Assembly (NCBI GenBank): GCA_965228785.1
Contig: CBDDIF010000001.1
Coordinates: forward strand, 1,240,001-1,304,000
Length of the DNA stretch: 64,000 bases
Direction of reading: 5' to 3'
From: Hoeflea_A sp965228785
GTDB lineage: Bacteria > Pseudomonadota > Alphaproteobacteria > Rhizobiales > Rhizobiaceae
Positions 42,554-51,903 of this stretch are shown in pieces. The first letter of the stretch is position 1, and the number at the start of each line of letters is the position of its first letter. The notes below the pieces were generated by a model that was not told where the DNA came from, ran no database searches, and was given only the letters and a program-made list of their open reading frames with translations. The translations under genes were made by a program, and so were the position numbers.

Positions 42554-43803
42554 GTGACCAACTCCATGATGTTGTCATTGTTGGCGCCGGGCAGGGTGGG
42601 CTTAGCGTCAGCTACCATCTTCGAAAAGCCTGTATCGATCACGTCGTGCTGGATCGCGGAGGCGTCGCTCATGCCTGGAAGGCTCATCGCTGGGATTCCT
42701 TCTGCCTGGTGACGCCGAACTGGACGGTCGACCTGCCGGGCAAACCTTACGACGGAAGTGATCCCGGCGGTTTCATGCTGCGGGACGAATTCGTGCAGTA
42801 CATGAAGGACTGGGCCGATAGCTTTGACGCTCCGGTCAAAGCGGGAGTCGATGTCACACGCGTGACGAAGCGGGGCGATGAATTCGTTCTGGAAACCAGT
42901 TGCGGTCTCATGCGCGCTCGCAAGGTGGTCATTGCGACCGCCACATACCAGCACCCCAAGGTGCCGCCGGTTGCTGCGCAACTGCCCGGCTCCATCCGGC
43001 AGTTGCATGCCGAAGAGTACAAGAACAGCGCCCAGGCAGCCGACGACGCGGTGATGGTCGTCGGATCGGGGCAGACTGGTTGCCAGATCGTCGAGGACTT
43101 CCTGCGTGCCGGGCGCAAGGTCTACCTGTGCGTGGCGCAGACCGGACGATTGCCGCGTCGGTACCGAGGTCGCGACTGCCTGAGTTGGCAACGGGACATG
43201 GGGCTTTTGGACCGAACACCCGATATGCTCGAGCATCCGTCGCACCGCTTCACGGGCGACCCTCACCTGACCGGCCGCGACGGTGGTGGGACCGTCAGTC
43301 TTTACGATTTCCATGAACGCGGCGTCGCGTTGCTTGGCCGGTTGGAAAGCGTTTCCGGCACTGCCGCCGCTTTTCGCGACGATCTCTCCGAGAACCTGAG
43401 ATACGCGGACGACTTTGCGGCGGGCTTCATGAAACGGGTCGACGACTATGTCTCGGCGCAAGGGATATCAGCGCCGGCGCCCACAGCTGCGGAACTGGCG
43501 GGGGGACCTCCCGAGATGCCGCAGATTACGTCTCCCTTGATGTTGGATCTCGACGAGGCGGGAATCAGCACCATCGTCTGGGCGACCGGGTTCACGTTCG
43601 ATTTCAGCTGGATCGACGAAATTGAAACCGACGAGTTCGGCTACCCGCTGACATCGGGCGGCAGCAGTTCTGTCCCGGGTCTTCATTTCTGTGGGCTGAA
43701 TTGGATGACAAAGCGCAAGTCGGGGATTCTTTACGGAGTAAGCGAAGATGCCGAGACCGTTTCGTCCGACATCATCGAACGAATGACAGCAACTGCGCTT
43801 TGA
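42550..43803 (+). CDS. Flavin-containing monooxygenase-like NAD(P)/FAD oxidoreductase
   Basis: A 417-residue protein; the GTG at 42550 overlaps the DinB stop (GTGA). The FAD motif VVIVGAGQGGLSVSYHLRKA lies near residue 8, the NADPH motif VMVVGSGQTGCQIVEDFL near residue 167, and IVWATGFTFDFSWI near residue 340 is the FMO/BVMO ATGY-like motif. It resembles the CzcO/YUC-type single-component flavin monooxygenases. It could oxygenate an amine, ketone or thioether in the pathway. Confidence 0.88.
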   Translation: MSDQLHDVVIVGAGQGGLSVSYHLRKACIDHVVLDRGGVAHAWKAHRWDSFCLVTPNWTVDLPGKPYDGSDPGGFMLRDEFVQYMKDWADSFDAPVKAGVDVTRVTKRGDEFVLETSCGLMRARKVVIATATYQHPKVPPVAAQLPGSIRQLHAEEYKNSAQAADDAVMVVGSGQTGCQIVEDFLRAGRKVYLCVAQTGRLPRRYRGRDCLSWQRDMGLLDRTPDMLEHPSHRFTGDPHLTGRDGGGTVSLYDFHERGVALLGRLESVSGTAAAFRDDLSENLRYADDFAAGFMKRVDDYVSAQGISAPAPTAAELAGGPPEMPQITSPLMLDLDEAGISTIVWATGFTFDFSWIDEIETDEFGYPLTSGGSSSVPGLHFCGLNWMTKRKSGILYGVSEDAETVSSDIIERMTATAL

Positions 43804-43830
43804 TCGCGTTTTTTTGAGGATCGGTTTGGA

Positions 43831-45879
43831 ATGTATATTGGAGTTGATGTAGGCGGCACGTTCACCGACATCGCGGTGAATCTGGGCGATGGCAGCAACC
43901 TGCTCCTGCACAAGCTGCCGTCCACGCCGAACGCGCCCGAGCGGGCAATCATCGACGGTCTGAATACAATCCTGGAAGAGAATTCACTTCGTGCAGAACA
44001 GATTGAGCGCCTGGCACACGGCACCACCGTCGGCACCAATGCCCTGATTCAGCGTAAGTGTGGACGGGTTGCTCTGATCACGTCCGTTGGCTTTCGTGAC
44101 CTGCTGGAACTGGCGCGCCAGACCCGGCCCACCGTTTATGACATGCACAGTGATCATCCGGAGCCGCTGGTTACGCGCGATTTGCGGATCGAAGTGCCCC
44201 AGCGCCGGCTGGCGGATGGGAGCGTGCACGTCGCCCTCGACGAAAGCGCTGTTGCGGCTGCAACCGGGAAACTCGTGGAAGCGAATGTCGACTGTGTGGT
44301 TGTGTGCTTCCTGCACTCTTACGCCTTTCCTGAAGACGAGGAACGGGCCGCCGAAGTCCTGCGCGCTCATCTGCCTGCATCTGTCTCTGTGCTCACATCC
44401 GCTTCGGTCTATCCGGAATTTCGGGAGTATGAACGCTTTTCGACGGCGGTCCTGAATGCCGCGCTGATCACTGTCGTGGGGTCCTATCTCGATCGCCTGT
44501 CGCAGGCGACTTCCAACATGGGGATCGAATCGGAGATCAAGATCAGCCAGAGCTCCGGAGGACTGATGTCGGTGCGCATGGCCAAGGAACTGCCGGTGCG
44601 AGCCTCGCTTTCCGGACCGGCGGCAGGGGTTCAGGGCGCGCTGCACCGGGCAGCAATGGCGGGCATAGACAACATCATCACTCTTGATATGGGCGGGACC
44701 AGCGCCGACGTCGCTCTGCTCGAGAACGGCGTTCCGGTCGAGGTGAGCGCACGCGATCTGGCGGGCTTCCCGATCCGCATTCCGTCGCTCGATGTCAACG
44801 CCGTCGGCGCCGGTGGCGGTTCGATTGCGTGGATCGACAGGGACGGCCTGCTCAAGGTCGGTCCGCAAAGCGCAGGGGCGGTACCCGGTCCGGTCTGTTA
44901 CGGCATTGGCGGCACCGAACCCACGGTGACGGATGCCAATGTCATGCTTGGCCGGCTCAATGGCGAGGCCCTGCTGGGTGGACGGATGCCGATACAGCGA
45001 GACCTTTCGGTTGCCGGTATTGCCGATCTGGCCCGAAAACTGGGTGTTGGTCCCGAAGAGGCAGCTTTCGGGATTATCCAGATCGCTAATGCAACCATGG
45101 TCAAGGCGATCCGTGCGATTTCCGTCGAACGCGGCTATTCGCCAAGCGACTTTTCCCTGTTTGTCTACGGCGGCGCCGGTGCGCTGCATGCTGTCGATGT
45201 GGCTCGAGAATTGGGAATCCCCCGCATTGTCGTTCCGCCCAGCCCGGGCATCCTGTGCGCCGAAGGCGCGATGAATGCACCGTTGTCGACGGAGTTTGTC
45301 GCAACCATTCTGTCGCCCTTGTCGGCCGATGAGATCGGATCGTTCCGAGAGGCCAAGGCCGAGCTGCAGGAAAAAGTCGCGAAATGGTTTGGCGAGGAAC
45401 ACGTTCCGCAAGCCCGGCAAAGGACCGTATGGACTGTCGGGGCGCGCTATTTCGGTCAGAATTACGAACTGACATTACCAGTCGACATTTCGCTGTCCGA
45501 TCAGACGCTGGTCGACTCCATCCAGGCGGCCTTCCACGGGGCGCATGAACGAAACTACGGCTTCTGCTCACACAGCGAGCCGATCCAACTGGTCAACCTG
45601 TCCGTGAAGGCGCTCGGGGAACTGGAGCGACCGGTCTTGCCGACCCTCCCTAGGTCACCCCTGCCGAAACCGGTCGATCGCCGCAGCACGGTCTATGCCG
45701 TTGGCGAACGCCACGATACGCCGGTCTATTCGCGAGAAAGCCTTGTTGCCGGTATGACGGTCGTGGGTCCGGCCATCATCGAACAGATGGACACGACCGT
45801 TGTGGTCTATCCGGGCGATGAATGTACCGTTGATGACTGGGGCAATGTCACTATCCAGCTAGAGGACACCGTCCAATGA
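43831..45879 (+). CDS. Hydantoinase/oxoprolinase subunit A (HyuA family)
   Basis: A 682-residue protein. IGVDVGGTFTDIAVNLGDG near residue 2 is the ATP-binding sugar-kinase/actin-like motif, ALITSVGFRDLLELARQTRP and DMGGTSADVALLENG are further family signatures, and FVYGGAGALHAVDVARELG is near residue 445. With HyuB it catalyses ATP-dependent opening of cyclic amides (N-methylhydantoin, 5-oxoproline) or, in related pairs, carboxylation of ketones. The ATG overlap with HyuB (ATGA) supports a 1:1 complex. The specific ring substrate is not shown. Confidence 0.93.
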   Translation: MYIGVDVGGTFTDIAVNLGDGSNLLLHKLPSTPNAPERAIIDGLNTILEENSLRAEQIERLAHGTTVGTNALIQRKCGRVALITSVGFRDLLELARQTRPTVYDMHSDHPEPLVTRDLRIEVPQRRLADGSVHVALDESAVAAATGKLVEANVDCVVVCFLHSYAFPEDEERAAEVLRAHLPASVSVLTSASVYPEFREYERFSTAVLNAALITVVGSYLDRLSQATSNMGIESEIKISQSSGGLMSVRMAKELPVRASLSGPAAGVQGALHRAAMAGIDNIITLDMGGTSADVALLENGVPVEVSARDLAGFPIRIPSLDVNAVGAGGGSIAWIDRDGLLKVGPQSAGAVPGPVCYGIGGTEPTVTDANVMLGRLNGEALLGGRMPIQRDLSVAGIADLARKLGVGPEEAAFGIIQIANATMVKAIRAISVERGYSPSDFSLFVYGGAGALHAVDVARELGIPRIVVPPSPGILCAEGAMNAPLSTEFVATILSPLSADEIGSFREAKAELQEKVAKWFGEEHVPQARQRTVWTVGARYFGQNYELTLPVDISLSDQTLVDSIQAAFHGAHERNYGFCSHSEPIQLVNLSVKALGELERPVLPTLPRSPLPKPVDRRSTVYAVGERHDTPVYSRESLVAGMTVVGPAIIEQMDTTVVVYPGDECTVDDWGNVTIQLEDTVQ

Positions 45880-47573
45880 CGATGACTCCGATCGAGGCAG
45901 AACTGCTTCGAAACTCGTTGGCCAGCATCTGCGACGAAATGTATATCGCATTGATGAAGTCGGCCTATTCGACGAACATCAAGGAGCGAAAGGACCATTC
46001 GACGGCGTTGTTCGATGCCGATGGTCGGGTCGTTGTTCAGGGAGAGAGCATGCCGCTTCACCTGGCTTCGATGCTCGGCCTGGTGGAAGTGGTTCTGGAA
46101 AAATACGGCAAAGAGGGACTGAACCCGGGCGACATGTTCCTGTCGAACGACCCCTATGTCGGTCGCGGGTCGCATCTGCCCGACGTGGCCATCGCGGCGC
46201 CGATCTTCAAGGACGGCGAACTGGTGATGTTTGCCTGTAACATCGCGCATCACGCCGACATCGGCGGCATGTCCCCCGGCTCCATGGCAGGCGGAATGAC
46301 GGAAATCTTTCAGGAGGGTTTGCGCATTCCGCCAATACGCCTGTTCGAAGGCGGCGAATTCAAACGCGATGTCATGGATCTCATCCTGCTCAATGTCCGC
46401 GTGCCCGAGGAAAGACTCGGTGATTACAATGCCCAGATCGCGTCGAACAAGCTGGCTTTGCGGCGCTGCGATGCGCTGATCGAACGTTGGGGCAAGGTCC
46501 GCATTGCCGAGGGGTGCGACACCATCATCAATGCCGTGGCCAAGCGGACGCGTGCAAGTGTTGCGGAACTGAACGATGGCATCTACCAGTTCGAGGACGT
46601 GGTCGATGACGACGGCCTCGACCGCAGAAACATCATGATAAGGCTCAAGATCACCGTGACCGGAGACGAAATCGAATTCGATTTCGACGGCACTGATCCG
46701 CAGGTCGAAGGCAACAACAACGTAACCATGGCGGGGCTACAGGCGGCATGCCTCTATTGCCTGAAGGTGTTGCTTGATCCCGATTGTCCGCAGAATCACG
46801 GGATGCTGGATCCGGTTACGATCAAGGCGCCGGTCGGCAGCATCGTCAATGCGGCCTTTCCGGCCGCAAGTGCCGCCCGGGCACAGACCGGACAGCGCAT
46901 CGTCGACGTCATACTTGGCGCGCTGGCTCCGGGTTATCCGGACAAGGTCGTTGCGGCAGGTAATGGTGCCAACACGTCGGCGGCATTTTTCGGCCAGGGT
47001 GCAGACGGCAGGTTTTACGTCTATCTGGAGACACTCGGCGGCGGTGCCGGAGCGCGGTCCTACAAGGACGGCTCGGATGGAGTGCAGGTTCACATGACCA
47101 ACACCTCCAACCTGCCTATAGAAGCGCTGGAGACCGAGTACCCGTTGATGATCGAGCGCTACGAACTGGTCGAGGATTCCGGTGGCGCCGGCAAGTATCG
47201 CGGCGGCCTTGGCATTCGTCGCGACTATCGGCCGATCGGCCATTCGACGACGTTTTCGGGGCAAGGCGAGCGCTTCGTCAACCGACCCTGGGGGCTGTTC
47301 GGCGGCGAGCCGGCAGCAACCGGCCGATTTGCTACAATCACCGACGCTGGTCTTGAAACCCGTCTCGCCAACAAGCCCTCAACCCACCGAATTCCACCGG
47401 ACACCGTGATCAGCGTCATCACGGCGGGAGGCGGCGGGTTCGGCGACCCGTCGGGCAGAAGACAGTCGGCACTGGAAAAGGATTTCGCAAACGGAAAGTT
47501 TTCTGGCAAGTTCCTGACGGAAAACTATAGCCAATGGCAGTACGAACAGCTGGATGTCGAAATCGCAAGTTAA
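45876..47573 (+). CDS. Hydantoinase/oxoprolinase subunit B (HyuB family)
   Basis: A 565-residue protein of full HyuB length. IEAELLRNSLASICDEMYIALMKSAYSTNIKERKDHSTALFDADG at the N-terminus and VMFACNIAHHADIGGMSPGSMAGG near residue 120 are signature regions, the histidines of the latter lying near the active site. GGLGIRRDYRP and TAGGGGFGDP close the domain. It acts with HyuA. Its last 20 bases overlap the GntR gene start, so pathway and regulator are co-transcribed. Confidence 0.93.
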   Translation: MTMTPIEAELLRNSLASICDEMYIALMKSAYSTNIKERKDHSTALFDADGRVVVQGESMPLHLASMLGLVEVVLEKYGKEGLNPGDMFLSNDPYVGRGSHLPDVAIAAPIFKDGELVMFACNIAHHADIGGMSPGSMAGGMTEIFQEGLRIPPIRLFEGGEFKRDVMDLILLNVRVPEERLGDYNAQIASNKLALRRCDALIERWGKVRIAEGCDTIINAVAKRTRASVAELNDGIYQFEDVVDDDGLDRRNIMIRLKITVTGDEIEFDFDGTDPQVEGNNNVTMAGLQAACLYCLKVLLDPDCPQNHGMLDPVTIKAPVGSIVNAAFPAASAARAQTGQRIVDVILGALAPGYPDKVVAAGNGANTSAAFFGQGADGRFYVYLETLGGGAGARSYKDGSDGVQVHMTNTSNLPIEALETEYPLMIERYELVEDSGGAGKYRGGLGIRRDYRPIGHSTTFSGQGERFVNRPWGLFGGEPAATGRFATITDAGLETRLANKPSTHRIPPDTVISVITAGGGGFGDPSGRRQSALEKDFANGKFSGKFLTENYSQWQYEQLDVEIAS

Positions 47574-48318
47574 GAGAAAAAACAAGAAGATCGGTTCTGC
47601 TGAGGCGCCACCGGAGAGTCGATCCCTGACCGATCAGGCAACCCGGACCGTGCGCAATCATATTCTGGACCTGACTTTGTCTCCCGGCATGACGCTGGAT
47701 GAACGCTACCTCCTGGAGCGGTTCGAGTTTGGCCGAACGCCCATGCGAGAAGCACTGAATCGCTTGATCGTCGAGGGACTGGTTGTCTCCAGGGGACCAC
47801 GGGGAGTTCAGGTCGCTCCGCTCAACATCGAAGCCACGGTGGAGCTGTTCGACGCCTATGTCATGAGCGAGCGGATGGTTGCGTCAGCATTGAAGTTCAA
47901 CGAACCGAATCTGCTCGACGATCTCGAAGATCTACAAGGAAAATACGAGCGGAACCTGGACGAATCGGACCTGCTTCGGGTGACCGAACTCAACGCCCTG
48001 TTCCACAACCGACTGGCGGCAGCGACGCAGAATGCCTTCATCAGGGACTATTCCTACAAGCTGCATAATCTGGCCCGTCGTCTGTCGTATTTCATCTACA
48101 AGCGCGAAGCTTCTCAGGAGGATTTTGCCTCCAAGCTCTTTGATCGGCCGAGACGCGACCACCTTTCGATTATCGATGCAATCCGAACCGCGGACAGAAA
48201 ACACTTGATCGACTTGCTGACCGATCATGCAGTTTTCTTTCGCACCCGCCTGGCGCGGATCATCAACGAGGATCACAGCGCGGAAATCGACTTTACCGAG
48301 TTTGCGCTTCAAAAGTAG
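47554..48318 (+). CDS. GntR family transcriptional regulator with FCD domain
   Basis: A 254-residue protein. A basic N-terminal tail (SQVKRKNKK) precedes the winged HTH (TVRNHILDLTLSPGMTLDERYLLERFEFGRTPMREALNRLIVEGLV), and the rest is an all-helical FCD ligand domain with candidate metal or ligand histidines in LNALFHNRLAAA and RRDHLSIIDAI. It is read from inside the end of HyuB. AT-rich inverted repeats with a 5-bp spacer at four promoters of this region are its probable sites. An effector-released repressor is the usual mode for the family. Confidence 0.9.
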   Translation: MSKSQVKRKNKKIGSAEAPPESRSLTDQATRTVRNHILDLTLSPGMTLDERYLLERFEFGRTPMREALNRLIVEGLVVSRGPRGVQVAPLNIEATVELFDAYVMSERMVASALKFNEPNLLDDLEDLQGKYERNLDESDLLRVTELNALFHNRLAAATQNAFIRDYSYKLHNLARRLSYFIYKREASQEDFASKLFDRPRRDHLSIIDAIRTADRKHLIDLLTDHAVFFRTRLARIINEDHSAEIDFTEFALQK

Positions 48319-48342
48319 CGCGCCCTTTTCCGTGACAGGGCT

Positions 48343-49524
48343 TCAGTGCCAGAGCATCGGTGTCCGGGTGACCAATTCAAGACCCGTTGCTGTGACGAGA
48401 TAGTTCTGCTCGAAGCCGACATTGCCCAATCCCTTTCGGGCCAGAAAGGCCTCGACCCCGATCAGCATGCCTTCCTCGAAAATCGCATTGCCGTGATCCA
48501 GGACCGTGCTGATATAGGGTGGCCCCTCAAAATAGAGACCGTGCGGATGGCCGAAGAAGGGGAATTTTTCGGCCGCGGGATCTTCGTCCGGTCCGAACTC
48601 CTTCACCATGCGGTCGCCGATAGCTGCTGCGTCTGCATATCGGACGCCTGGCCGGATCGCGTCGGCTACACCGTTGAGGACGGCAGCGCAGGCTTCCAGC
48701 AGGTCAGCCTGTTCTGGTGTCGGCCGGTTGCCACAAACAGCGCTGCGGCCTGGATCGAGATAGTAACCTTTATAGAACGGGCCGATAATGAAACCGCGCA
48801 GCAAGTCTCCGGGGCTTGGCGCTACGGTCCGGTAACCGGTCAAAGGGTCACCGCACGTGAAGGCGATCGTATCGCCATGGCTGATCTGGATCTTGTCTAT
48901 GACGCCGCCTGAGGCGATGACGCGGTGCGCCGCTTCGGCCGCAGCCGCGGCCTCCGTCTTCCCGTCGATCAGCGCCTCCATCATGGTGTTCATGGCCTCG
49001 GTCGATATGTCTCCGGCTTTCCGGATAACTTGACGCTCCTCGTCGGATTTGATCATCCGGATGCGGCGCACAAGATCGTCGCAGATTTGCCACTCGATCT
49101 CCGGGGTCTCTTTGGTGAGCTGCCGCCAGTACTTCATTGGGAAGAAGTCGCTGCCGACGAAGCCCACGGGTCCGTCGGCTCCGAAGTCACGGAGGACTTC
49201 CAATGTCTTCGCGACAGGATTCGCGGCGGTCACGAAATCCGGCACGGACACAACATCGGCGCGCACGTCGGGATCGTCAGCGACCAGAAAGGGTTCTTTC
49301 CCCGGTCTGAGGATCACCGCGCAATAGGCTCGCGCGCCAAAAGGCGGTGCATCAAAGCCCTGACCGACTTTCGAGGAAAAATAGTTGGTCAGGTAGATGA
49401 TGTCGCCGGCCCGATCGAATGTCGAGGCTGTGCGGCCCCAGACGACGGCGATATCGAGGCCGCGCTCCTGCATTGATGCCGATACCTTCGACCAGCGATC
49501 GGCATATTCGTCTCGCGAAAACAT
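48343..49524 (-). CDS. M24-family hydrolase (Xaa-Pro peptidase/creatinase-like)
   Basis: A 393-residue pita-bread-fold protein; the ATG at 49524 follows GGAGAACGCC. An N-terminal creatinase-type domain (ADRWSKVSASMQERGLDIAVVWGRT) precedes the catalytic domain (IRMIKSDEERQVIRKAGDISTEAMNTMMEALIDG, FFGHPHGLYFEGPP, GMLIGVEAFLARKGLGNVGFEQNYLVT). The first of the paired metal-binding aspartates (normally about 11 residues before GYYLD) is not evident, so it may be a metal-free creatinase-like amidinohydrolase or amidase. It is divergent from the amino-acid importer with operator 4 between them. Confidence 0.85.
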   Translation of the reverse strand: MFSRDEYADRWSKVSASMQERGLDIAVVWGRTASTFDRAGDIIYLTNYFSSKVGQGFDAPPFGARAYCAVILRPGKEPFLVADDPDVRADVVSVPDFVTAANPVAKTLEVLRDFGADGPVGFVGSDFFPMKYWRQLTKETPEIEWQICDDLVRRIRMIKSDEERQVIRKAGDISTEAMNTMMEALIDGKTEAAAAAEAAHRVIASGGVIDKIQISHGDTIAFTCGDPLTGYRTVAPSPGDLLRGFIIGPFYKGYYLDPGRSAVCGNRPTPEQADLLEACAAVLNGVADAIRPGVRYADAAAIGDRMVKEFGPDEDPAAEKFPFFGHPHGLYFEGPPYISTVLDHGNAIFEEGMLIGVEAFLARKGLGNVGFEQNYLVTATGLELVTRTPMLWH

Positions 49525-49562
49525 TGGCGTTCTCCGTCTTGCCTTGACCAGCCGCCAAGTCA

Positions 49563-49587
49563 CTATGTATATATTAAATATATTTCG
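49563..49587. promoter_or_regulatory. GntR-type operator 4
   Basis: CTATGTATAT and ATATATTTCG flank the 5-bp spacer ATTAA. The right half-site matches operators 1 and 3 closely; the left is the weakest of the set. It lies between the divergent M24 and importer genes, 25 bases before the importer ATPase start. Confidence 0.65.
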
Positions 49588-49612
49588 CTGACGTGCAACC
49601 GATCGGGCCCCC

Positions 49613-50377
49613 GTGACCTATGACCTTCAGCTCCGCGGCGTGGAAAAATCATTCGGCTCGAACCGCGTGCTGAGGGGTGTTTCACTGGATGTCGGCAAGG
49701 GCGAGGTGCTTTCCATCATCGGCGCCAGCGGCTCAGGCAAGAGCACACTGCTTCGATGCATCAATCTCCTTGAAATCCCCGAATCGGGGAGAATGACCTT
49801 TCTCGATAAGGATATGGATTTCGCCGATGCGGCTGCGGACCGTTTGCCCAGGGGCACCAAGGAAAATCTGCGCCGGCAGATCGGAATGGTGTTCCAGAGC
49901 TTCAATCTGTGGCCGCATTTTTCGGTGCTCGAAAACGTTATCGAGGCACCGATAAGGGTCAACGGCGTCGACAGGGCGGAGGCCCTCGCAAAGGCCGAAG
50001 CGCTGTTGAACAAAGTGGGCTTGAGCGAGAAGATCGATGCTCGCCCGAACAGTCTGTCCGGTGGCCAGCAGCAGCGCGTGGCAATCGCCAGGGCGTTGGC
50101 CATGGATCCTGCCGTCATGCTCTTCGACGAGGTTACCTCGGCACTCGATCCCGAGATGGTTGGCGAGGTGCTGGACCTCATGCAGACGCTGGCGGCTGAA
50201 GGCATGACCATGCTCGTCGTCACTCACGAGATGGGGTTTGCCCGTCATGTCAGCCATCGCACGGCCTTCTTCCACCAGGGACAGATTGCCGAGATCGGCC
50301 CATCGGAGCGGGTGCTGGGCCATTCCGAAAATGCGGAAACGAGAAAGTTTCTGGACCGAGTGCTCAATCATATCTGA
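49613..50377 (+). CDS. Polar amino-acid ABC transporter ATP-binding protein (GlnQ/HisP-like)
   Basis: A 254-residue ATPase starting at GTG (no clear ribosome-binding site). It has Walker A GASGSGKSTLLRCIN near residue 40, signature LSGGQQQRVAIARAL, Walker B VMLFDEVTSALDPEMV (Val for the usual Pro) and switch His in VVTHEMGFARHVSHR. The single-domain length without TOBE is typical of the PAAT group. It drives the permease and binding protein encoded next. It is under operator 4. Confidence 0.92.
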   Translation: MTYDLQLRGVEKSFGSNRVLRGVSLDVGKGEVLSIIGASGSGKSTLLRCINLLEIPESGRMTFLDKDMDFADAAADRLPRGTKENLRRQIGMVFQSFNLWPHFSVLENVIEAPIRVNGVDRAEALAKAEALLNKVGLSEKIDARPNSLSGGQQQRVAIARALAMDPAVMLFDEVTSALDPEMVGEVLDLMQTLAAEGMTMLVVTHEMGFARHVSHRTAFFHQGQIAEIGPSERVLGHSENAETRKFLDRVLNHI

Positions 50378-50391
50378 CGGCAGGACGCGGC

Positions 50392-51054
50392 ATGAACAGA
50401 ATAGCTCAGTTCGTTGAAACGGTATCGGCCTACCTTCCGGGCATGTTGTGGGCTGGCTGGCTGGCTTTCCAGATAACCATCCTGGCCATTCTTCTAAGCT
50501 GGGTCCTCGGTCTGGCAGCGGCGCTGATGAAAAACAGCCGCCGGATGCTGCTGCGGGTGCCGGCCGAGTTCTACATCTGGTTCATCCGCGGAACCCCATC
50601 GCTGATTCAGATTTTCATCATCTATTTCGGACTGCCCCAACTGGGCATCCGCATGTCGCCGTTTACGGCTGGCGTGATTGCGCTTGGGATCAGTTCCGGT
50701 GCCTATGTCGCGGAGGTTGTCCGCTCGGGATTGCTGGCAATCCCCAAAGGGCAATGGGAATCGGCCTATGCGGTCGGGATGCCGCACAGCCTGATGATGC
50801 GCAGGATCGTGTTGCCCCAGATGGTGCGGATCATCATTCCGCCATTGACCAACGAAGCCGTCAATACGCTGAAAAATACGTCGCTTTTATCGGCCATCAC
50901 CGTGGTGGAATTGACCCTCTACACGCAAATGGCGATCGCTGCGACGTTCCGGCCGTTCGATTTCTACATCATGGCGGCCCTTCTCTACCTGGCCCTGACC
51001 AGTGTGCTGAGTCGCTTCGCGGCCTGGTACGAAAAAACCTACCAGATGAACTAG
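50392..51054 (+). CDS. Polar amino-acid ABC transporter permease
   Basis: A 220-residue HisM/HisQ-type permease with about five helices. FYIWFIRGTPSLIQIFIIYFGLPQL and AYVAEVVRSGLLAIPKGQWESAYAVGMPHSLMMRRIVLPQ (EAA loop) are typical. Only one permease gene is present, so it probably works as a homodimer. Confidence 0.92.
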   Translation: MNRIAQFVETVSAYLPGMLWAGWLAFQITILAILLSWVLGLAAALMKNSRRMLLRVPAEFYIWFIRGTPSLIQIFIIYFGLPQLGIRMSPFTAGVIALGISSGAYVAEVVRSGLLAIPKGQWESAYAVGMPHSLMMRRIVLPQMVRIIIPPLTNEAVNTLKNTSLLSAITVVELTLYTQMAIAATFRPFDFYIMAALLYLALTSVLSRFAAWYEKTYQMN

Positions 51055-51081
51055 CTGAAAACCCAACAAGGAGGGAAGCAA

Positions 51082-51879
51082 ATGAAACGCAGAACACTAT
51101 TGAAAGCCGGAGCGGTTGCGCTGGCGGCCCCGTTTGTGGCGCGGATGTCGGCCCATGCGGCGGGAGACCTGGAACTGCTCGAACCAGGCGTGCTCAGTTC
51201 GGCAACCGAAGGCACCTTTCCGCCGTTCAGTTTTCGCAAACCCGAAGGTGTGCTCGATGGGCTGGAAATGCGCATTATGGGCGAGATCGCTGACCGGCTC
51301 GGCCTCGAATACAAGCCGATCGTCATCAAATGGGACTCGATGCTGGTGGCGCTTGAGGCCGATCAGTACGACATCGTCGGCAACGCCATGGGCATCACCC
51401 CGGACCGGCAGAAGGCTGTCACATTCTGCGACGGCTGGCTTGAATCCGGGGCTCGACTGATCGTGCACAATGACAGCGACATCGCCGGTTCCGAGCAGAC
51501 CTCGGGCAAGCGTCTCGGCGTGATCACGGCGTCGATTTTTGTGCCGCTCGTAGAAGGGTGGGGAGCCGAAGCCGTTCACTACAAGTCCGATGTCGAAGCC
51601 ATGCAGGACACCGTCAACAAGCAGATTGACGGCATGGTCACGGACTCCATCGCTGGTGCCTATGCGATTTCCAAGGCGGGTCTGCCGCTGCAGCCGGTCG
51701 GAGGTCTGCATTCGCCCTACCAGATGGGCTGGGCGGTCAAGAAGGGCAAACCGAACCTGGTTCAGGCGATCAATTCAACTCGGACCGCGATGGTCGATGA
51801 CGGCACGATCGGAAAACTGTTTGACGACCTGATCGGCTTCGACCCGTCTCCACAGGAGCCGATCCGCAGCATGCTTTGA
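51082..51879 (+). CDS. Amino-acid ABC transporter substrate-binding protein (family 3)
   Basis: A 265-residue periplasmic protein with a twin-arginine signal (MKRRTLLKAGAVALAAPFVARMSAHA), unlike the Sec signals of the other four binding proteins in the window. EGTFPPFSFRKPEGVLDGLEMRIMGEIADRLG is the family 3 ligand-binding start, and MGITPDRQKAVTFCDGW the second signature. The TAT signal suggests folding before export or a cofactor-like ligand. It completes the importer and is followed by a terminator hairpin. Confidence 0.9.
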   Translation: MKRRTLLKAGAVALAAPFVARMSAHAAGDLELLEPGVLSSATEGTFPPFSFRKPEGVLDGLEMRIMGEIADRLGLEYKPIVIKWDSMLVALEADQYDIVGNAMGITPDRQKAVTFCDGWLESGARLIVHNDSDIAGSEQTSGKRLGVITASIFVPLVEGWGAEAVHYKSDVEAMQDTVNKQIDGMVTDSIAGAYAISKAGLPLQPVGGLHSPYQMGWAVKKGKPNLVQAINSTRTAMVDDGTIGKLFDDLIGFDPSPQEPIRSML

Positions 51880-51903
51880 TCGCTTGTTCCAATGCCATTG
51901 GAG

